Positions 48,259-59,439 of a stretch of DNA of 64,000 bases are shown here, in pieces. The stretch spans positions 25,154 to 89,153 of the forward strand of contig QANZ01014690.1 in assembly GCA_003254925.1 (NCBI GenBank), in the 5' to 3' direction. Source of the stretch: Chamaecrista fasciculata. Taxonomy: Eukaryota > Streptophyta > Magnoliopsida > Fabales > Fabaceae. Under the pieces are notes generated by a model. It was not told where the DNA came from, made no database searches, and saw only the letters and a program-made list of their open reading frames with translations. Position numbers and translations under genes: made by a program. Every line of letters begins with the position of its first letter. Position 1 is the stretch's first letter.

Positions 48259-48399
48259 GAGTCTTGCATTTAATTCTTAGTTGGGGCTTTTGACAGTAAA
48301 CGGCGTGTTCAGTTCTAATTCACGTGGGGTATATATATGATAGACCTGAGCTCACCTTCCATATCCCACAGATTTTATGTTGTAATATGTTTGGTATAT

Positions 48400-49120
48400 G
48401 ACTGCTTAGGGTTCAGTGGATAACTTTGTAGGTCTCTTTACTGGGTTATTTTGAAGTAGTTTTTTTCTCATGAATAGCCGATTAGGCAGTCAAAATATGT
48501 TTTCTTGTTGCATCATCAAACAAAAAAAAAATTGTTTTTGAGATCTGCTGTCTGTGTTGACTTGGGACGAATGCCCGTAACAAGTAGGTAATCATTTTTT
48601 TTTTGGGCCAAATGCTTATTAAAATTCTTTGGTGGTAGGTAATACCGTAATAGCGGCAAAGTCAGGCCAAAAAAAAAGGTAATAGCGGCAAAGTCTCATT
48701 TTTAATTAATTATTACGGTAACAATTAACAAAGTCAGAGCTTTTCACGCCAGCCCTTAGCATTCAATTATTATTTCTTTTATGTACTTTTGAAGCACAAT
48801 ATAATGAGAATTAAATGGAAACTAGAGAAGAAAGTTGAGGAAGCTAACAATTTGATTCCTGAAATAAAATATTATTGAGTTGATAATTTGATTTCTAAAA
48901 AATTAAAATAAAGAGTTTAGTATGTAGCACTTTTACATTTAGTCACAACGTCAAGCAGTTGATCTCGCAGCATCGTAGTTCCAAGCTTGGGAAGGAAAAA
49001 AACTATAATCCACCTTAGTTATATAGAAATACATAGGTGTGAAGAGATGAAAATGAAACAAATCTGGTCCAAAATCTGTGATGGATGATAAGACCATGGA
49101 AATTATTATCAACGTTTAGT
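48400..49120. other. FLK 3' region and intergenic
   Basis: The FLK 3' untranslated region likely ends near 48450-48530. A short direct repeat (GTAATAGCGGCAAAGTC) occurs at about 48648-48664 and 48681-48697. No gene is seen before the segmental duplication begins. Confidence 0.5.
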
Positions 49121-50984
49121 TAGTAATCATTTCTAGCTAATATTTGAATCTCAAAACCGAAGGAACAGCTAATAAAGATATAAAAGCAGATTTCACAGGC
49201 AACATTCTACTCGGAGGAAAAAAAAATGTTGTACGATACATTATATATGCATAAGCAGATTGCAGATGTACCAATGAACAATAAATGCTTCTGCAAATCT
49301 TAAAAATACAGGTTAGGATTCTTGTCTTTGTGGAAATTTTCTTACAGCCATTAGGATTTCTATCATGAAGCTTATATCGACTCTTATCAGATCTCCCCAA
49401 AGGGACAAGAAGCTAGAAGAGCACATATATTTGTTCATTCACTCCCATTCTGATATATTAGAACTGTAATGAATTAAAGTCCCAACTCAAAAGCAATTGT
49501 TCATCATTTAAACCAAGGCACTCACTTTGACACCTAAAAGTTGATTTCAACGTATCATGGTCTAATGAACTATATTTTAAAGATAGTCATCTACCAAGGT
49601 AGAACTTCTCCCTGGATGGCTGAGAAACCAGGTACAATACTATACTCATTTAGCATGACAAAAAACAAAAACCAAGATGTTTTTTGAAAGCAAATAGGAG
49701 ATAACTTAGATCCTTATGCTGCAGTTTTTAACTGCACAATATATAGATTCTTAATTCATGATTGCTAGTTCCTACATTAACATCTTTACTCCTCTCCTGG
49801 CATCCGTTAATACAACATCTTGAGGAGTTAAAATAATCACTGAACCTAACAGCTAGGGAAAAACTTTGTTAATAGAGAAATGTTTAGTTACTGCAGACAA
49901 AGTTTCAAACTGACATGGCATTTTTGTTTGTTATCTATATGTAGTTAGTTACTTAATTTAGTTAAATTGGAAATTAAAGGTCATAATGCTTACAGTCCAA
50001 CAACTAATCTACCCTTTGAAAATCCCTATCTTCAAAACTAGAAAGCAAGGGAAACTAATCCTATAAAAGGCACTAAAAGAGGAAAGAACGTATAAAGCCC
50101 TTTCATCTTTGGGTCTCTGGTAAAATAGGTCCTTAACTTTCAGTATTGGCAATTAAATCCTTTCAACTTCATAATAGTCTCAATTCCTTATTTGTGTTTA
50201 TGCAGAATGGCTTTGGCATGTTCTTGGAGATTTTTGTTTCTAAGTGTTATGTTTTCACCTAGAAATCAATGGGTGGATAAAAAAAAGAGGTTCTCTTAAA
50301 CTGATAACTTACTTTTACTAACTCTAATACTTTCCATTCAGTTCCAATAATATCTGGAATAAGGTGCAAACTTTTCATTCATGCCCATTAGGTAAGAGAA
50401 TAACACATCATAACATGAATGAGACAAGTTCACTTCAATTGTTTTAGCGATTTTTAAGGCAAGCCAGTCTGCAATTAGACTAAAAACCGCATAAAGGAGA
50501 GAGAAATAGATTTCATTCACTGGATGAAAAACCTATTAGAGCTCACTATCGTGAAAAACAGGTATAATGTTAAAACCTCTGTGGTGTTCTGACTTCTGAG
50601 AACTAAGCGGTGAGCATGTTGATATAATTGGCCTTTACACCATACTTTAGCGTCTTGAAATTTCTGAATAAAGAAAAGTTAATTGAAAATAAATGAATTT
50701 ATAAATTCCGCGCAACCCACTTATGTACACCAAAAACCAACATTGAAAAACTACGAAACGATTAAGCAAGATATCTTAAGTAGTCTAGTCGAGTTGCCCA
50801 GGATTAAGAAGCAAAATACCCGAAGTAATCGAACCAGAAGCGACTACATTTGTATCTTTAACGTTTCCTTTTAGAGTCAATGCGAAGATGCTTCGCATAG
50901 CTCCTCTGCGCTTAAGTTCAGCACTTAGTCAAACACAGATAGGTTGGACGAGGTGAAAGGAAGGAATAGCACGTATTATATAAA

Positions 50985-51037
50985 GTCCCACATCGGAAGA
51001 ATCAGAAGTTGAGAAAAGCGTGAGAGGCTATAAAATA
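50985..51037 (+). promoter_or_regulatory. Plant snRNA promoter (USE and TATA) of U1 copy 1
   Basis: The upstream sequence element GTCCCACATCG is at 50985-50995 and the TATA box TATAAAATA at 51029-51037. The 33-nt gap between them is the pol II spacing of plant snRNA genes (pol III types have about 10 nt less). The start of U1 follows 32 nt after the TATA box. Confidence 0.93.
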
Positions 51038-51060
51038 AAGGAAGGGTCGACAATTGCAAC

Positions 51061-51220
51061 ATACTTACCTGGACGGGGTCAATGGGTGATCAATAAGGCC
51101 CATGGCCTAGGCCTGTGACCTCCATTGCACTTAGGAGGGGTGCAGGCTTAAGGTCTACCCAAGTGGTGGAGCCTACGTCATAATTTGTGGTAGTGGGGTC
51201 TTGCGTTCGCGCAGCCCCCT
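51061..51220 (+). ncRNA. U1 spliceosomal snRNA, copy 1
   Basis: The 5' end is ATACTTACCTGGACGGGG, the conserved U1 start that pairs with 5' splice sites. Stem-loop I carries the U1-70K loop in a variant form (GATCAATAAGG; usual GATCANGAAG). The stem-loop II/III region, an Sm site (AATTTGTGG at 51182-51190) and a 3' stem-loop closed by GCG-TTCG-CGC complete the RNA. Length is about 160 nt, as expected. The 3' stem has one U-C mismatch that copy 2 lacks. The RNA is the core of the U1 snRNP, which recognises 5' splice sites in the nucleus. Confidence 0.95.
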
Positions 51221-51368
51221 ATAATACTAATTCAAGTTTTTCTTTTCATTTAATGAATTTAAATTTCGTTAATTGATATGTGATAATGTAGTTACCTTGT
51301 TATGGCTTAATTACTTTTAATAATATCCATTCTCTTGGTTTGTTTCGACCAACAAAATGTGGAATTAT

Positions 51369-51677
51369 TTGACATCTAGTCCCGTATTTTATTTAATTTC
51401 TTATTTGGTCACTCTGCTTTTATTATTTTAAATTAATTCTTTATAATTGTAAATATCGTATTTTAGTCCCTATTACTTACGTTTACCATATAGATATTTA
51501 TTTAAAAGATAAAATGATTTAATAAATTGATATTGTATTTTTTTTTGAAAATAGATATTGTATTTATTTATTTTGTAGATATATTTAAAAAATAGTATTG
51601 TTATATAGTTAAGCAGTAAAAACTAAATGTTGGGGTTAATTAAAAAATTTGAATAAAACATAACGACTAAATGATTA
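51369..51677. repeat. AT-rich inverted-repeat element downstream of U1 copy 1
   Basis: Left end (ACATCTAGTCCCGTATTTTA) and right end read backwards (CATTTAGTCGTTATGTTTTA) are inverted copies. A related, longer and more diverged element follows U1 copy 2 at the same place, so the insertion predates the duplication. Boundaries are approximate. Confidence 0.5.
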
Positions 51678-53865
51678 ATTCTCTAAAAAAATTAGATGGA
51701 GTGAACGTCCACCAAAATCACCGGTTAAATCTGATTTTTTTTTTAATCACCGATTATGATCGGTACATGGTCAATGTGCCAGTATCTTCTGGCCTAACTA
51801 AAAATAGAGTGAAAAATGACAGTTCTCTTAAAATATTAATGTTATTAATAATGGTGGGTTGATCCAATTCCTAGCCCACCAACTGCGAAAGCTATGGTAT
51901 GAAATAACAGATTGTTGACCTAAAAGGCAAAACCAATTGGCTTCTTTTTTTTTAAAAAAAAAATCCTTGTATTCTTTAATGAACAAGCAGTACAATAAAT
52001 TTGGTCCAGACTCCAGATATGGTACTTCCGCATGATTTTTTCACCATATAGATGTTTCTTTGAATTTGCATGCTGCTCTCCAGGAGATTAAAATTCCCAA
52101 GTGACCTTGGGCTTAGACAAGTTCTCACTTGTCCCAATTTTTTTGAAAAAGTAACAAGATTGTCCAGAAGTTTGCTCGAATTATCGTCAAAACAACCATT
52201 AAATGATCCATGAAGTTGAATCCAACCAGTAAAGTCTATGAAGCCTATTAGCCTAGCAATAGTATGTTTAACATGAATTATCATAATAATCAAGTTACTT
52301 CTCTCAAAAATACTAATCCTATTTCATCAGCAGTCACATGGACACTTGAAGCAGCTCATGTTTTCAACAATTCCCAAAATCTGAGAAGAATACGAGTTAG
52401 TAGTGAGTTACCAAAGAAACTCTTATAAAAAAAATAATTAGTATTCATTTCTGGCTAATATTTAAATTCCCAAACCGAAGAAGGAACAACTAATAAATAT
52501 ATAAAAGCAGGTTTCACAGTCACCATTCCACTCGGAAGGAAAAAATATTTGTGCTGTACAATACATTATATACCCAAGATATGCTTCAGCAAATGTTTAA
52601 AATACAGGTTATGATTCTTCTCTTTGTGGTAAATGCACCTAAAAATTGAGTTCAATGTATCATGGTCTAATGAAAAATTGTAGATGTTTTCTGAAAACAA
52701 ATAGGAGATAAATTGAATTCTAGTTTCTACATTATCATCTTAAAGGCTTTTCTTTCTCCCCTTGTTTTTTTTTGTTGCCTTTTTCATATATGCAGGCCCA
52801 GGCGCCCAGCAAATGATTCATTTCCCACCAATATGCAGGCACAAACTCCAACTCTTAAAAATTGATCAACAACACTAAATGAGTGCAAGTACATATAAAA
52901 AAAGATACAGGGTACACCAAGTAATAACCATACTGGAATGTCAATTTAATTGAACATATTTAGTCCCCTCCTGGCATCCATTAATACAACATCTTGAGGA
53001 GTTAATAAAATCACTGAACCTGCCCTAAAAGCAGCCTAATAATGAACAGCTACAGAAAATCTTTGTTGATGCAAACCTGTATGAGAGGAGAAATTTTTAG
53101 ATACTACAGACAAAGAAAGTTTCAAACTGTCATGGCATTTTGTTTGTTTATATATGCAGTTAGTTACTTGATTTAGTTAAACTTGAAAAACACAGGTCAT
53201 AATGCTTACAGTCCAACTAATCTCCCCTTTGAAAATGCCCCATCTTCAAAACTAGAAAGCAAGGGAAACCAATCCTATCTAAGGCATTAAAAGAAGGAAA
53301 GAACGTATAAAACCCTTTCATATTTGGGACTCTGGTAAATAGGTCACTTAAATTTCAGTCTTGGCAATTAAAACCTTTCAACTCCATAAAAGTGTCAATT
53401 CTTGATTTGTGTTTATGCAGAATGGCTCCAGCACATTCTTGGAGATCTTTGTTTCTAAATGTTGCGTTTCCACTTAGAAATTAATGGGTGGATCAGCCAA
53501 TTCTGTCACTTTTTGCTCAATTTCTAGTGGAGTCAAATTCTCATAAATATGAGTCAAGGGGATGAAGCCCAATCCTATTTCTATATAAAGGACAAAACGT
53601 ATGGTTTAAAATACTTTTAGAAACAAAGTACATCTCACATTTTTCCGCCAGCCCTCACTTTTTCTTTGGGAGAAGGGAGGTGGATTTCTATGCATCAGTA
53701 TTCAAGGTACATCTCACATATCAAGGTAGACAATAATCAATTAATCACAAATAAATTTAGAATCAAAAGGTCAGATAAAGGAAAAAGTCCCAGCTGTTTT
53801 AAAGCACCACCCCTAGCTAGCACAGAGCCTAGATCACAATATAATCTTCATAAATCTTAAGCTAC

Positions 53866-53974
53866 CTGATAATTTCAGATTCAGTGAGATAGCTATTTGG
53901 GCATCACATGTTCCATGAGGAATATCCACCACAATAATATCAAACTTTCCCCAATCAACACCCGGTGTCATTTG
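53866..53974 (-). pseudogene. Exon-like fragment of an INDH/NUBPL-type Mrp ATPase
   Basis: The minus strand reads MTPGVDWGKFDIIVVDIP then HGTCDAQIAISLNLKLSG. It resembles the Walker B/switch region of Mrp/NBP35 P-loop ATPases (VDWG.LDILVVDMPPGTGDAQ), closest in wording to INDH, the mitochondrial complex I iron-sulphur assembly factor. The invariant PPGTGD is changed to PHGTCD. A splice acceptor (ACAAG, 53980-53975 side) and donor (TCAG/GTAGC) still bound it. No neighbouring exons were found, so it is probably a captured or decayed exon. Confidence 0.55.
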
Positions 53975-54622
53975 CTTGTAACAGAGGCGAATAATATAGA
54001 GTAGAAGAGGCTGTATGAGAAGAACGCATAGCATTCAAATAATTTTAAAAAAGAAAAACAACCAGAAATTTGGTAGAGCCAATAAAAGAATGAAATAACT
54101 TAGTGATTTCAAGCCACTCCATTGATCGTTAAGATGTGCAAAATGCCTGGAAGTTGATTGAGTTTAAGAGTGTTTAAACTAAACAACTTCTCCTCAATTC
54201 TTACTTTCTTAGTATAAACTGTTGTGGTGGTTCTGAGAACTAAGCGGTGGGCATGCTGACATAATTGGCCGTTATACCAAAACTTTAGCGTCTTCAAATT
54301 TCTGAATGAAGAAAGTTAGTCGGACAGAAAAAAATATTTATAACTTCTGCACAACCCATTTAAAGAACCGGGATACATGATAAAGAATATACTTCGCATA
54401 GCTCCTAACACTTCCAAGCAAATTCAGTACTGAGCCAAACACAGATAGTCACAGTCGCAAAACCCGGTTTAGCGTTCAGTGAAATTGAAGAACATATACC
54501 CAACAAGGGAAAATCCGTGACGAAGAAACTGATCATCCTCAAGGAAACGAACATACCAGGAAGACAATGTAGACTGGTAGGTTGGACGAAGTGAAAAGGA
54601 GTAGTAGCAGATACTCTGCAAA

Positions 54623-54675
54623 GTCCCACATCGGAAAAATGATAAATGCAGAGAAGCACGAGAGAGTATAAAATA
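54623..54675 (+). promoter_or_regulatory. Plant snRNA promoter (USE and TATA) of U1 copy 2
   Basis: GTCCCACATCG at 54623-54633 and TATAAAATA at 54667-54675, with the same 33-nt gap and the same 32-nt distance to the RNA start as in copy 1. Both elements are unchanged although the surrounding bases have diverged. Confidence 0.93.
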
Positions 54676-54698
54676 GAGGAAGGGTCGACGATTACAAC

Positions 54699-54858
54699 AT
54701 ACTTACCTGGACGGGATTTATGGTCGATCAAGAAGGCTCATAGTCTAAGTCTGTGACCTCCATTGCACTTAGGAGGGGTGCAGGCTTAAGGTCTACCCAA
54801 GCGGTGGAGCCTACGTCATAATTTGTGGTAGTGGGGGCTTGCGTTCGCGCAGCCCCCT
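54699..54858 (+). ncRNA. U1 spliceosomal snRNA, copy 2
   Basis: Same length and landmarks as copy 1: 5' end ATACTTACCTGGACGGG, Sm site AATTTGTGG, and a 3' stem with GCG-TTCG-CGC. The stem-loop I loop is GATCAAGAAGG, which fits the U1-70K consensus better than copy 1. Stem-loop I has several substitutions that mostly keep pairing. The 3' stem is perfect. From about 54741 onwards the two copies differ at only a few positions. Promoter and structure both look functional. Confidence 0.92.
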
Positions 54859-54939
54859 CCAATATTAAATTTAAGCTTTTCTCATTCTAATTTAAGTTTT
54901 CCAAAGTAATTTTCGTAAATTTAAACAAAATAATGGGTT

Positions 54940-55665
54940 ATACAAGAAGTCCCAATATTTTATTCAAATCTTTAATGTGATCCTTCCTCTTTTATTTTTT
55001 TGTTAAATTAATTCTTTGTATTTTTAAATATTCATATTTCAGTCTTCATTTCTTTTATTTTAATGATTGCAATATTTACTTCAATTATAATTTGCATACT
55101 CTTTCAAAGTTTAAAGTTTGAACAAATGGTTGTAAAAGAGAATATTTACCCAAGGAGTCCTTTTACCGAAAAAAGAGAATTAATGCTTGTAAAAATAATT
55201 AAAATACATGATTTGTTTCTTAAATCATTTCATTTGTCAATTATTTGATCCATACTAACGATTTAGTCCTTGAATTTGAACTGAATTTTTATTTTTTATT
55301 CTTAATGACTAAATTATTAACAATTACAATAATTCGAGAATGAGTAGTATATGTTAATTATTTAGGAATTGATTAGTTAACTCGATGTAAAATCAAGGAC
55401 TAAATAGTAATTTTCTTATTATTTAAGTGTCAATCAATAATGATATAGAAATATAATACTTTTCAAAGTTTTATTATTGATTTTTATAATGAATTACTAT
55501 TGTGTTTAATTTTTTATAAGAATTTTTAAAAATTATTATTATACAGTTAATAATAACTAAACTTTAAAAATTTATAAATATAAAAACTGAATAAAAATAT
55601 AAAACTATAAAGATTAAATTAAAAATTTAAATAAAATAAAAGGACCAAATAATTAATTTTCTAAA
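54940..55665. repeat. AT-rich inverted-repeat element downstream of U1 copy 2
   Basis: Counterpart of the element at 51369-51677, with outer ends such as AATATTTTATTCAAATCTTT and, at the right, AAATTTAAATAAAATAAAAG. It is longer and extremely AT-rich, with no coding capacity. Boundaries are approximate. Confidence 0.45.
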
Positions 55666-55709
55666 GATAACAAGGGAGTGAAATCATTGGTTAAATCTTG
55701 TTTTTTTAA

Positions 55710-56339
55710 GGTAAAAGACTCTTTCGTGCCCCTAACGTTAGGGGTCAGTTTCAGTTATGCCCCTAACATTTGTTTTGTGTCAATTATACTCTCAATGTGA
55801 AACGTTTGTGTCAATTATACCATAACCTCAAATTTTTTTGGGCCAAAGTCATATTTTGGTCCCTTAAGTTTGCTCAAAGTTTTGTTTTGGTCCCTCAAGT
55901 CTCCGGCAAACTTTCCTGCGAGATACACGGCGGTCCTGATGACTACGAAAACTCTTAATCCAAGGTTTTTTGACCTCCTGAGTTCAATGACGACCTTCAT
56001 TTTGCTAACAAATGATCAAAACTATGATTTTCGGCGACTATGTAATTTTCGGCGGCTTGTCAGTCATTTTAACACAAAATGGAAGTCGTCATTGAACATA
56101 GGAGGTAAAAAAATCTTAGATTAGGAGTTTTCGTAATTGTCGGGGTTGCCGTGTATCTCGCTAGAAAGTTCGCCAGAAACTTGAGGGTCCAAAATGAAAC
56201 TTTGAGCAAACTTGAGGGGCCAAAATAGAACTTTGACTCATAAAAAAATTGAAGTTAGAGTATAATTGACACCAATGTTTCACATCAGAAGCATAACTAA
56301 TACAAAACAAACGTTAGAGACACAAAATGATTTTTTAAT
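55710..56339. mobile_element. Mutator-type foldback element inserted in duplication unit 2
   Basis: Same family as 30926-31556: it begins GGTAAAAGACTCTTTCGTG, continues with the GTCAGTTTCAGTTATGCCCC style of end, and is a long imperfect palindrome. TTTTTTTAA occurs on both sides (55701-55709 and about 56341-56349). The same site in unit 1 (51731-51745) is uninterrupted. A 61-codon minus frame (IELRRSKNLGLRVFV) is shared with the other copy and is a palindrome by-product. Confidence 0.85.
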
Positions 56340-56849
56340 TTTTTTTTAAATACCATTATGATCGGTACATGGTCAATTTGCCAAACCCACTCTCTCCCAT
56401 CCCATTCTCATAAAAAAAAATCGTCCTAAATCAAAATGCATTATTTATCATTTTAAGTTGAAGCAATTGTTTATCAAAAAAAAAAAAAGTTAAAGCACTT
56501 GAGAAGAAATTAACTGCTAAATAGAGTGAACTGAAAATGATATCTCTCTCATAATATTAATGGTGGGCTGATCCAATTCCTGGCCCGCCAACTGCGAAAG
56601 CTATGGTAAGAAATACTGTAACAGATTGTTGACAAAAATTTTGACATTTTTTCTTTTTGTTTTTTTTATTAATATTTTTCCAGTATTCATCAATTTTGCA
56701 ACCAAACAAATCAGGGGCCGTTAGTTCCAACGGTATGACTCAGACTCAGAGGACCTACTTGTCATTTCGCGCCTTATCCAACTGATTAATTTTATTGTTA
56801 TTATTATTATCATAATTTTAAAAGTCTTTGGTTGATTTTTATTTGCTTA

Positions 56850-57705
56850 AATTCTCACAATTTCAGTTATCCAATTTTATCAACATTGGATAAAAATAAA
56901 ATGAGAGAGAGAAATTCTTTATCGTGTTTGATCAGAAATTTCCACTTCGCCTCTGCCTCTTCCTCAATCTGCAGAACTGCCAGAACAGGTATCAGATTTC
57001 TTTTTTCTTCTTTTTTTTTTTTCTGAAAAAATAATTAAAAAATAAACGTTATGTAATTTTTTCATCTATAATCTGAACAATCTGGGCGAGAATGCACCTT
57101 ATTATTTTGGAATCTCACCATCGCTACCTCCATTATCATATTTGGTTTCTAATTCTATAGGACACAATCGTCAAAACTTTATTTGCCTTCTCAAACCTGT
57201 CATTTTTAATTTTCAATCAACATTTTTCCCCAAAAAAGAAAAATTGTCTCATTCTGGGGTTTGGTTCCGCATTAGTAAGCTAGGCCATTTAATTTTTGCG
57301 CGTCGGTATATTAAATTTATAGTTGTTAGATTGCTAGGCCATTTTATGGCACAGTTGGGTTGGTTTGAATTTAATTTCCAGTTTTGTTCACATTCACGCT
57401 CACTTGTATCCGGATTCTGTCATGACAATGATGGCATTAACAATTTAGTCAGGTCATAGTTATTATTATTATTGATCAACTGTGGGAGTAGTTTTCATCA
57501 TTTCCTTTTCAAATGCTTTAGTTCTCTGAGGAATTTTCTGGATTTCATTTGTTAGGGTTTGTTCTTTGGATTTTGATTTCATTGTGTTTGTTCATTACTT
57601 GTTTTCCTCACGATTGTTAATACGACATACATCAAATTTTCAGGGTACTTTGTTGCCCTGTGCTGAATTGGATGGATTTATAGATAAACAAGATTTGTGG
57701 TGGAG
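56850..57705 (+). other. 5' leader of the GTD-binding gene with probable leader intron
   Basis: A good donor (AACAG/GTATCAG at about 56988) and acceptor (TTTTCAG at about 57643) suggest a leader exon and intron. A short upstream frame starting at ATG 56901 would end soon after the splice. Inference from site quality. Confidence 0.45.
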
Positions 57706-59436
57706 ATGGCAGCAGTTGGATTTTCATACGTCAAAACGCGAGGCATTCGAGGATGCTTTGCCCTTCTCGTATATGCAGTTTGCGAGTGGTTTTTGATATC
57801 TCTGCTCTTTATTGATTCCCTGCTGTCATATCTCCTTACTAAATTTGCTACTTCTTGTGGATTGCAACCGCCTTGTATATTATGTTCTAGGCTTGATCGT
57901 GTATTAGATGGTGAAAATGCACAATTATATCACACACTATTTTGCAGCAATCACAGATCAAAAATACCCTCTCTCATTTCATGTCATCATATTCACGGTT
58001 CTGATTCTGTTGCAGCTTTACAAGACAAATGTAACCTCCTCCTCCTTTTCTACACATCTCCATTTAATTTTTTTTTTTTAAGAATTCTACTGTTTAGTTT
58101 TTAAATTTGTCCAAAAATTACAATGTAGTCCCTGACTGTTTGACTGTTTGTAAGAAAACTAAAGCCAATTTCTAATATCTAGGGGCTAAATTGTAGTTTT
58201 GACTTTTGAGACAAATTTAAGGACTAAGAAAATAGATTTTTTTAAAAAAGAATTCAGTATTTACGTTCTGAAATGTTTCTAGCTGTAGATGTTTCTCAAG
58301 CAAGTGATAATGGGATTGAGTCAGCCAAAAACCGTGAGGAATTCTTAAAAGAAATTAGTACCAGGGCTGGAGCTTTCAAAGAAACTGATCTGATTGTAAA
58401 TGAGCACCCAACAGAAGAGGAAGTTGATAGAGTTAATGAAGAATTGAAGCTATTGTCATCAGAAAGTTCTTCTCCCCAAGGGTCTCATATGTCACTAGTT
58501 TTTCCCATAAGTGATGATGCTTATAATGTCCCTGATGCCTTTAGCTCAAGTGAAACCCAGGGGCTTCAAAAGTCATTCTCGGTGGAATCTGGACTTGGAT
58601 CTTTGGGTGACATCAACGTCAATGAGATTGAAGGGGAGTCTCTTGTTGATCAATTGAAGAGACAGATCGCTTATGACAAGAAATGCTTGAGTTCCTTATA
58701 TCAGGAACTGGAGGAAGAAAGAAATGCTTCTGCAATTGCAACAAATCAAACAATGGCAATGATTACAAGATTACAGGAGGAAAAGGCAGCACTCCATATG
58801 GAGTCTCTTCAATATTTGAGAATGATGGACGAGCAAGCAGAACATGATGCACATGCATTGGAGAAAGCTGATGAGTTGCTATCAGAAAAGGAAAAACTGA
58901 TACAAGATTTGGAAAATGAGCTAGATTTTTATCGGTTAAACTTGGAAGATGAACCTATGCTTGAGAATATGCATCGTGAAGGAAATCGTTTGCAAGCAGA
59001 AAACATGACTGTACAAAGTGCTAGTGTACCGCACATCTCAAATACCATAAACACTTATTCTAATTTAAAGACCACAGAGGTATCTAAAAGCTGTGATGAA
59101 TCTATGGCTGCTGAAACCCCATCTTTAGAGTTTGAAGAGGAAAAGTTGTACCTTTCACAATGGTTGAAGAACTTGGAAAAGAAGCTTCACCAAAGCTCTG
59201 ATGGATTTCCTAATGGTGAAGATCCTCCAGTAAATGGTCTGACAGAAGAGACAGATATGCCTGTACAGAAGGAAATATCAGAACTTAATGACAAGTTGGA
59301 AGCGCTCCAAGCTGATTATGATCTTCTTGAGTGTATTGTAAAGTCCCTTCAAGACGGAAACAATATACAACTAGTTCAAGAGATAGCTTGTCAATTGCAC
59401 GAGTTACGAAAAATTGGGATAAGATCGAGATGGTAA
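57706..59436 (+). CDS. Membrane-anchored GTD-binding protein (myosin-binding protein, MyoB/FLOURY1 family)
   Basis: Two exons, 57706-58030 and 58283-59436, join in frame to 492 residues. Residues about 17-45 form a long hydrophobic anchor. It is followed by PPCILCSRLD (55-64) with a CxxC pair, and by further Cys/His up to about residue 95, a usual feature of the family. Residues about 226-325 are the GTD-binding domain (DUF593), a coiled coil starting ESLVDQLKRQIAYDKKCLSS and ending LENELDFYR. A second short coiled coil lies near the C-terminus. Family members bind the cargo tail of myosin XI and act as vesicle receptors in cytoplasmic streaming. The modest length is nearest to MYOB5/6-type proteins. 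The intron holds a small inverted-repeat element. Confidence 0.88.
58082..58236. mobile_element. Small foldback element in the intron of the GTD-binding gene
   Basis: A 155-bp inverted-repeat insertion: left TCTACTGTTTAGTTTTTAAA, right read backwards TCTATTTTCTTAGTCCTTAA; both continue into TTTGTC. TTTTTTTAA occurs at both edges (58073-58081 and 58237-58245), compatible with a 9-bp duplication, but the low complexity makes this weaker than in the other elements. Confidence 0.6.
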
Positions 59437-59439
59437 GCT

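Larger units (their letters stand above)
49122..51925. repeat. Tandem segmental duplication, unit 1 (with a U1 gene)
   Basis: Colinear with 52438-56640. Shared landmarks in order: the CATTTCT.GCTAATATTT start, CTCCTGGCATCC.TTAATACAACATC (49796 and 52974), CTTCAAAACTAGAAAGCAAGG (50032 and 53244), GAGAACTAAGCGGTG (50599 and 54235), the U1 gene, and ATCCAATTCCT.GCCC.CCAACTGC near the end (51862 and 56571). The copies differ by many substitutions and indels, so the duplication is old. Confidence 0.85.
52438..56640. repeat. Tandem segmental duplication, unit 2 (with a U1 gene)
   Basis: Second copy of the unit at 49122-51925, in the same orientation and order. It is about 1.4 kb longer, mainly because of a foldback insertion (55710-56339), an expanded AT-rich element, a piece near 53500-54200 that includes an exon-like fragment, and a segment of about 130 bp just before the U1 promoter (about 54448-54580). 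Confidence 0.85.

Noticed and set aside
54405..54731. 108-codon minus-strand frame near U1 copy 2
   Set aside because: It overlaps the U1 promoter and the U1 5' end on the opposite strand and has no recognised domain.
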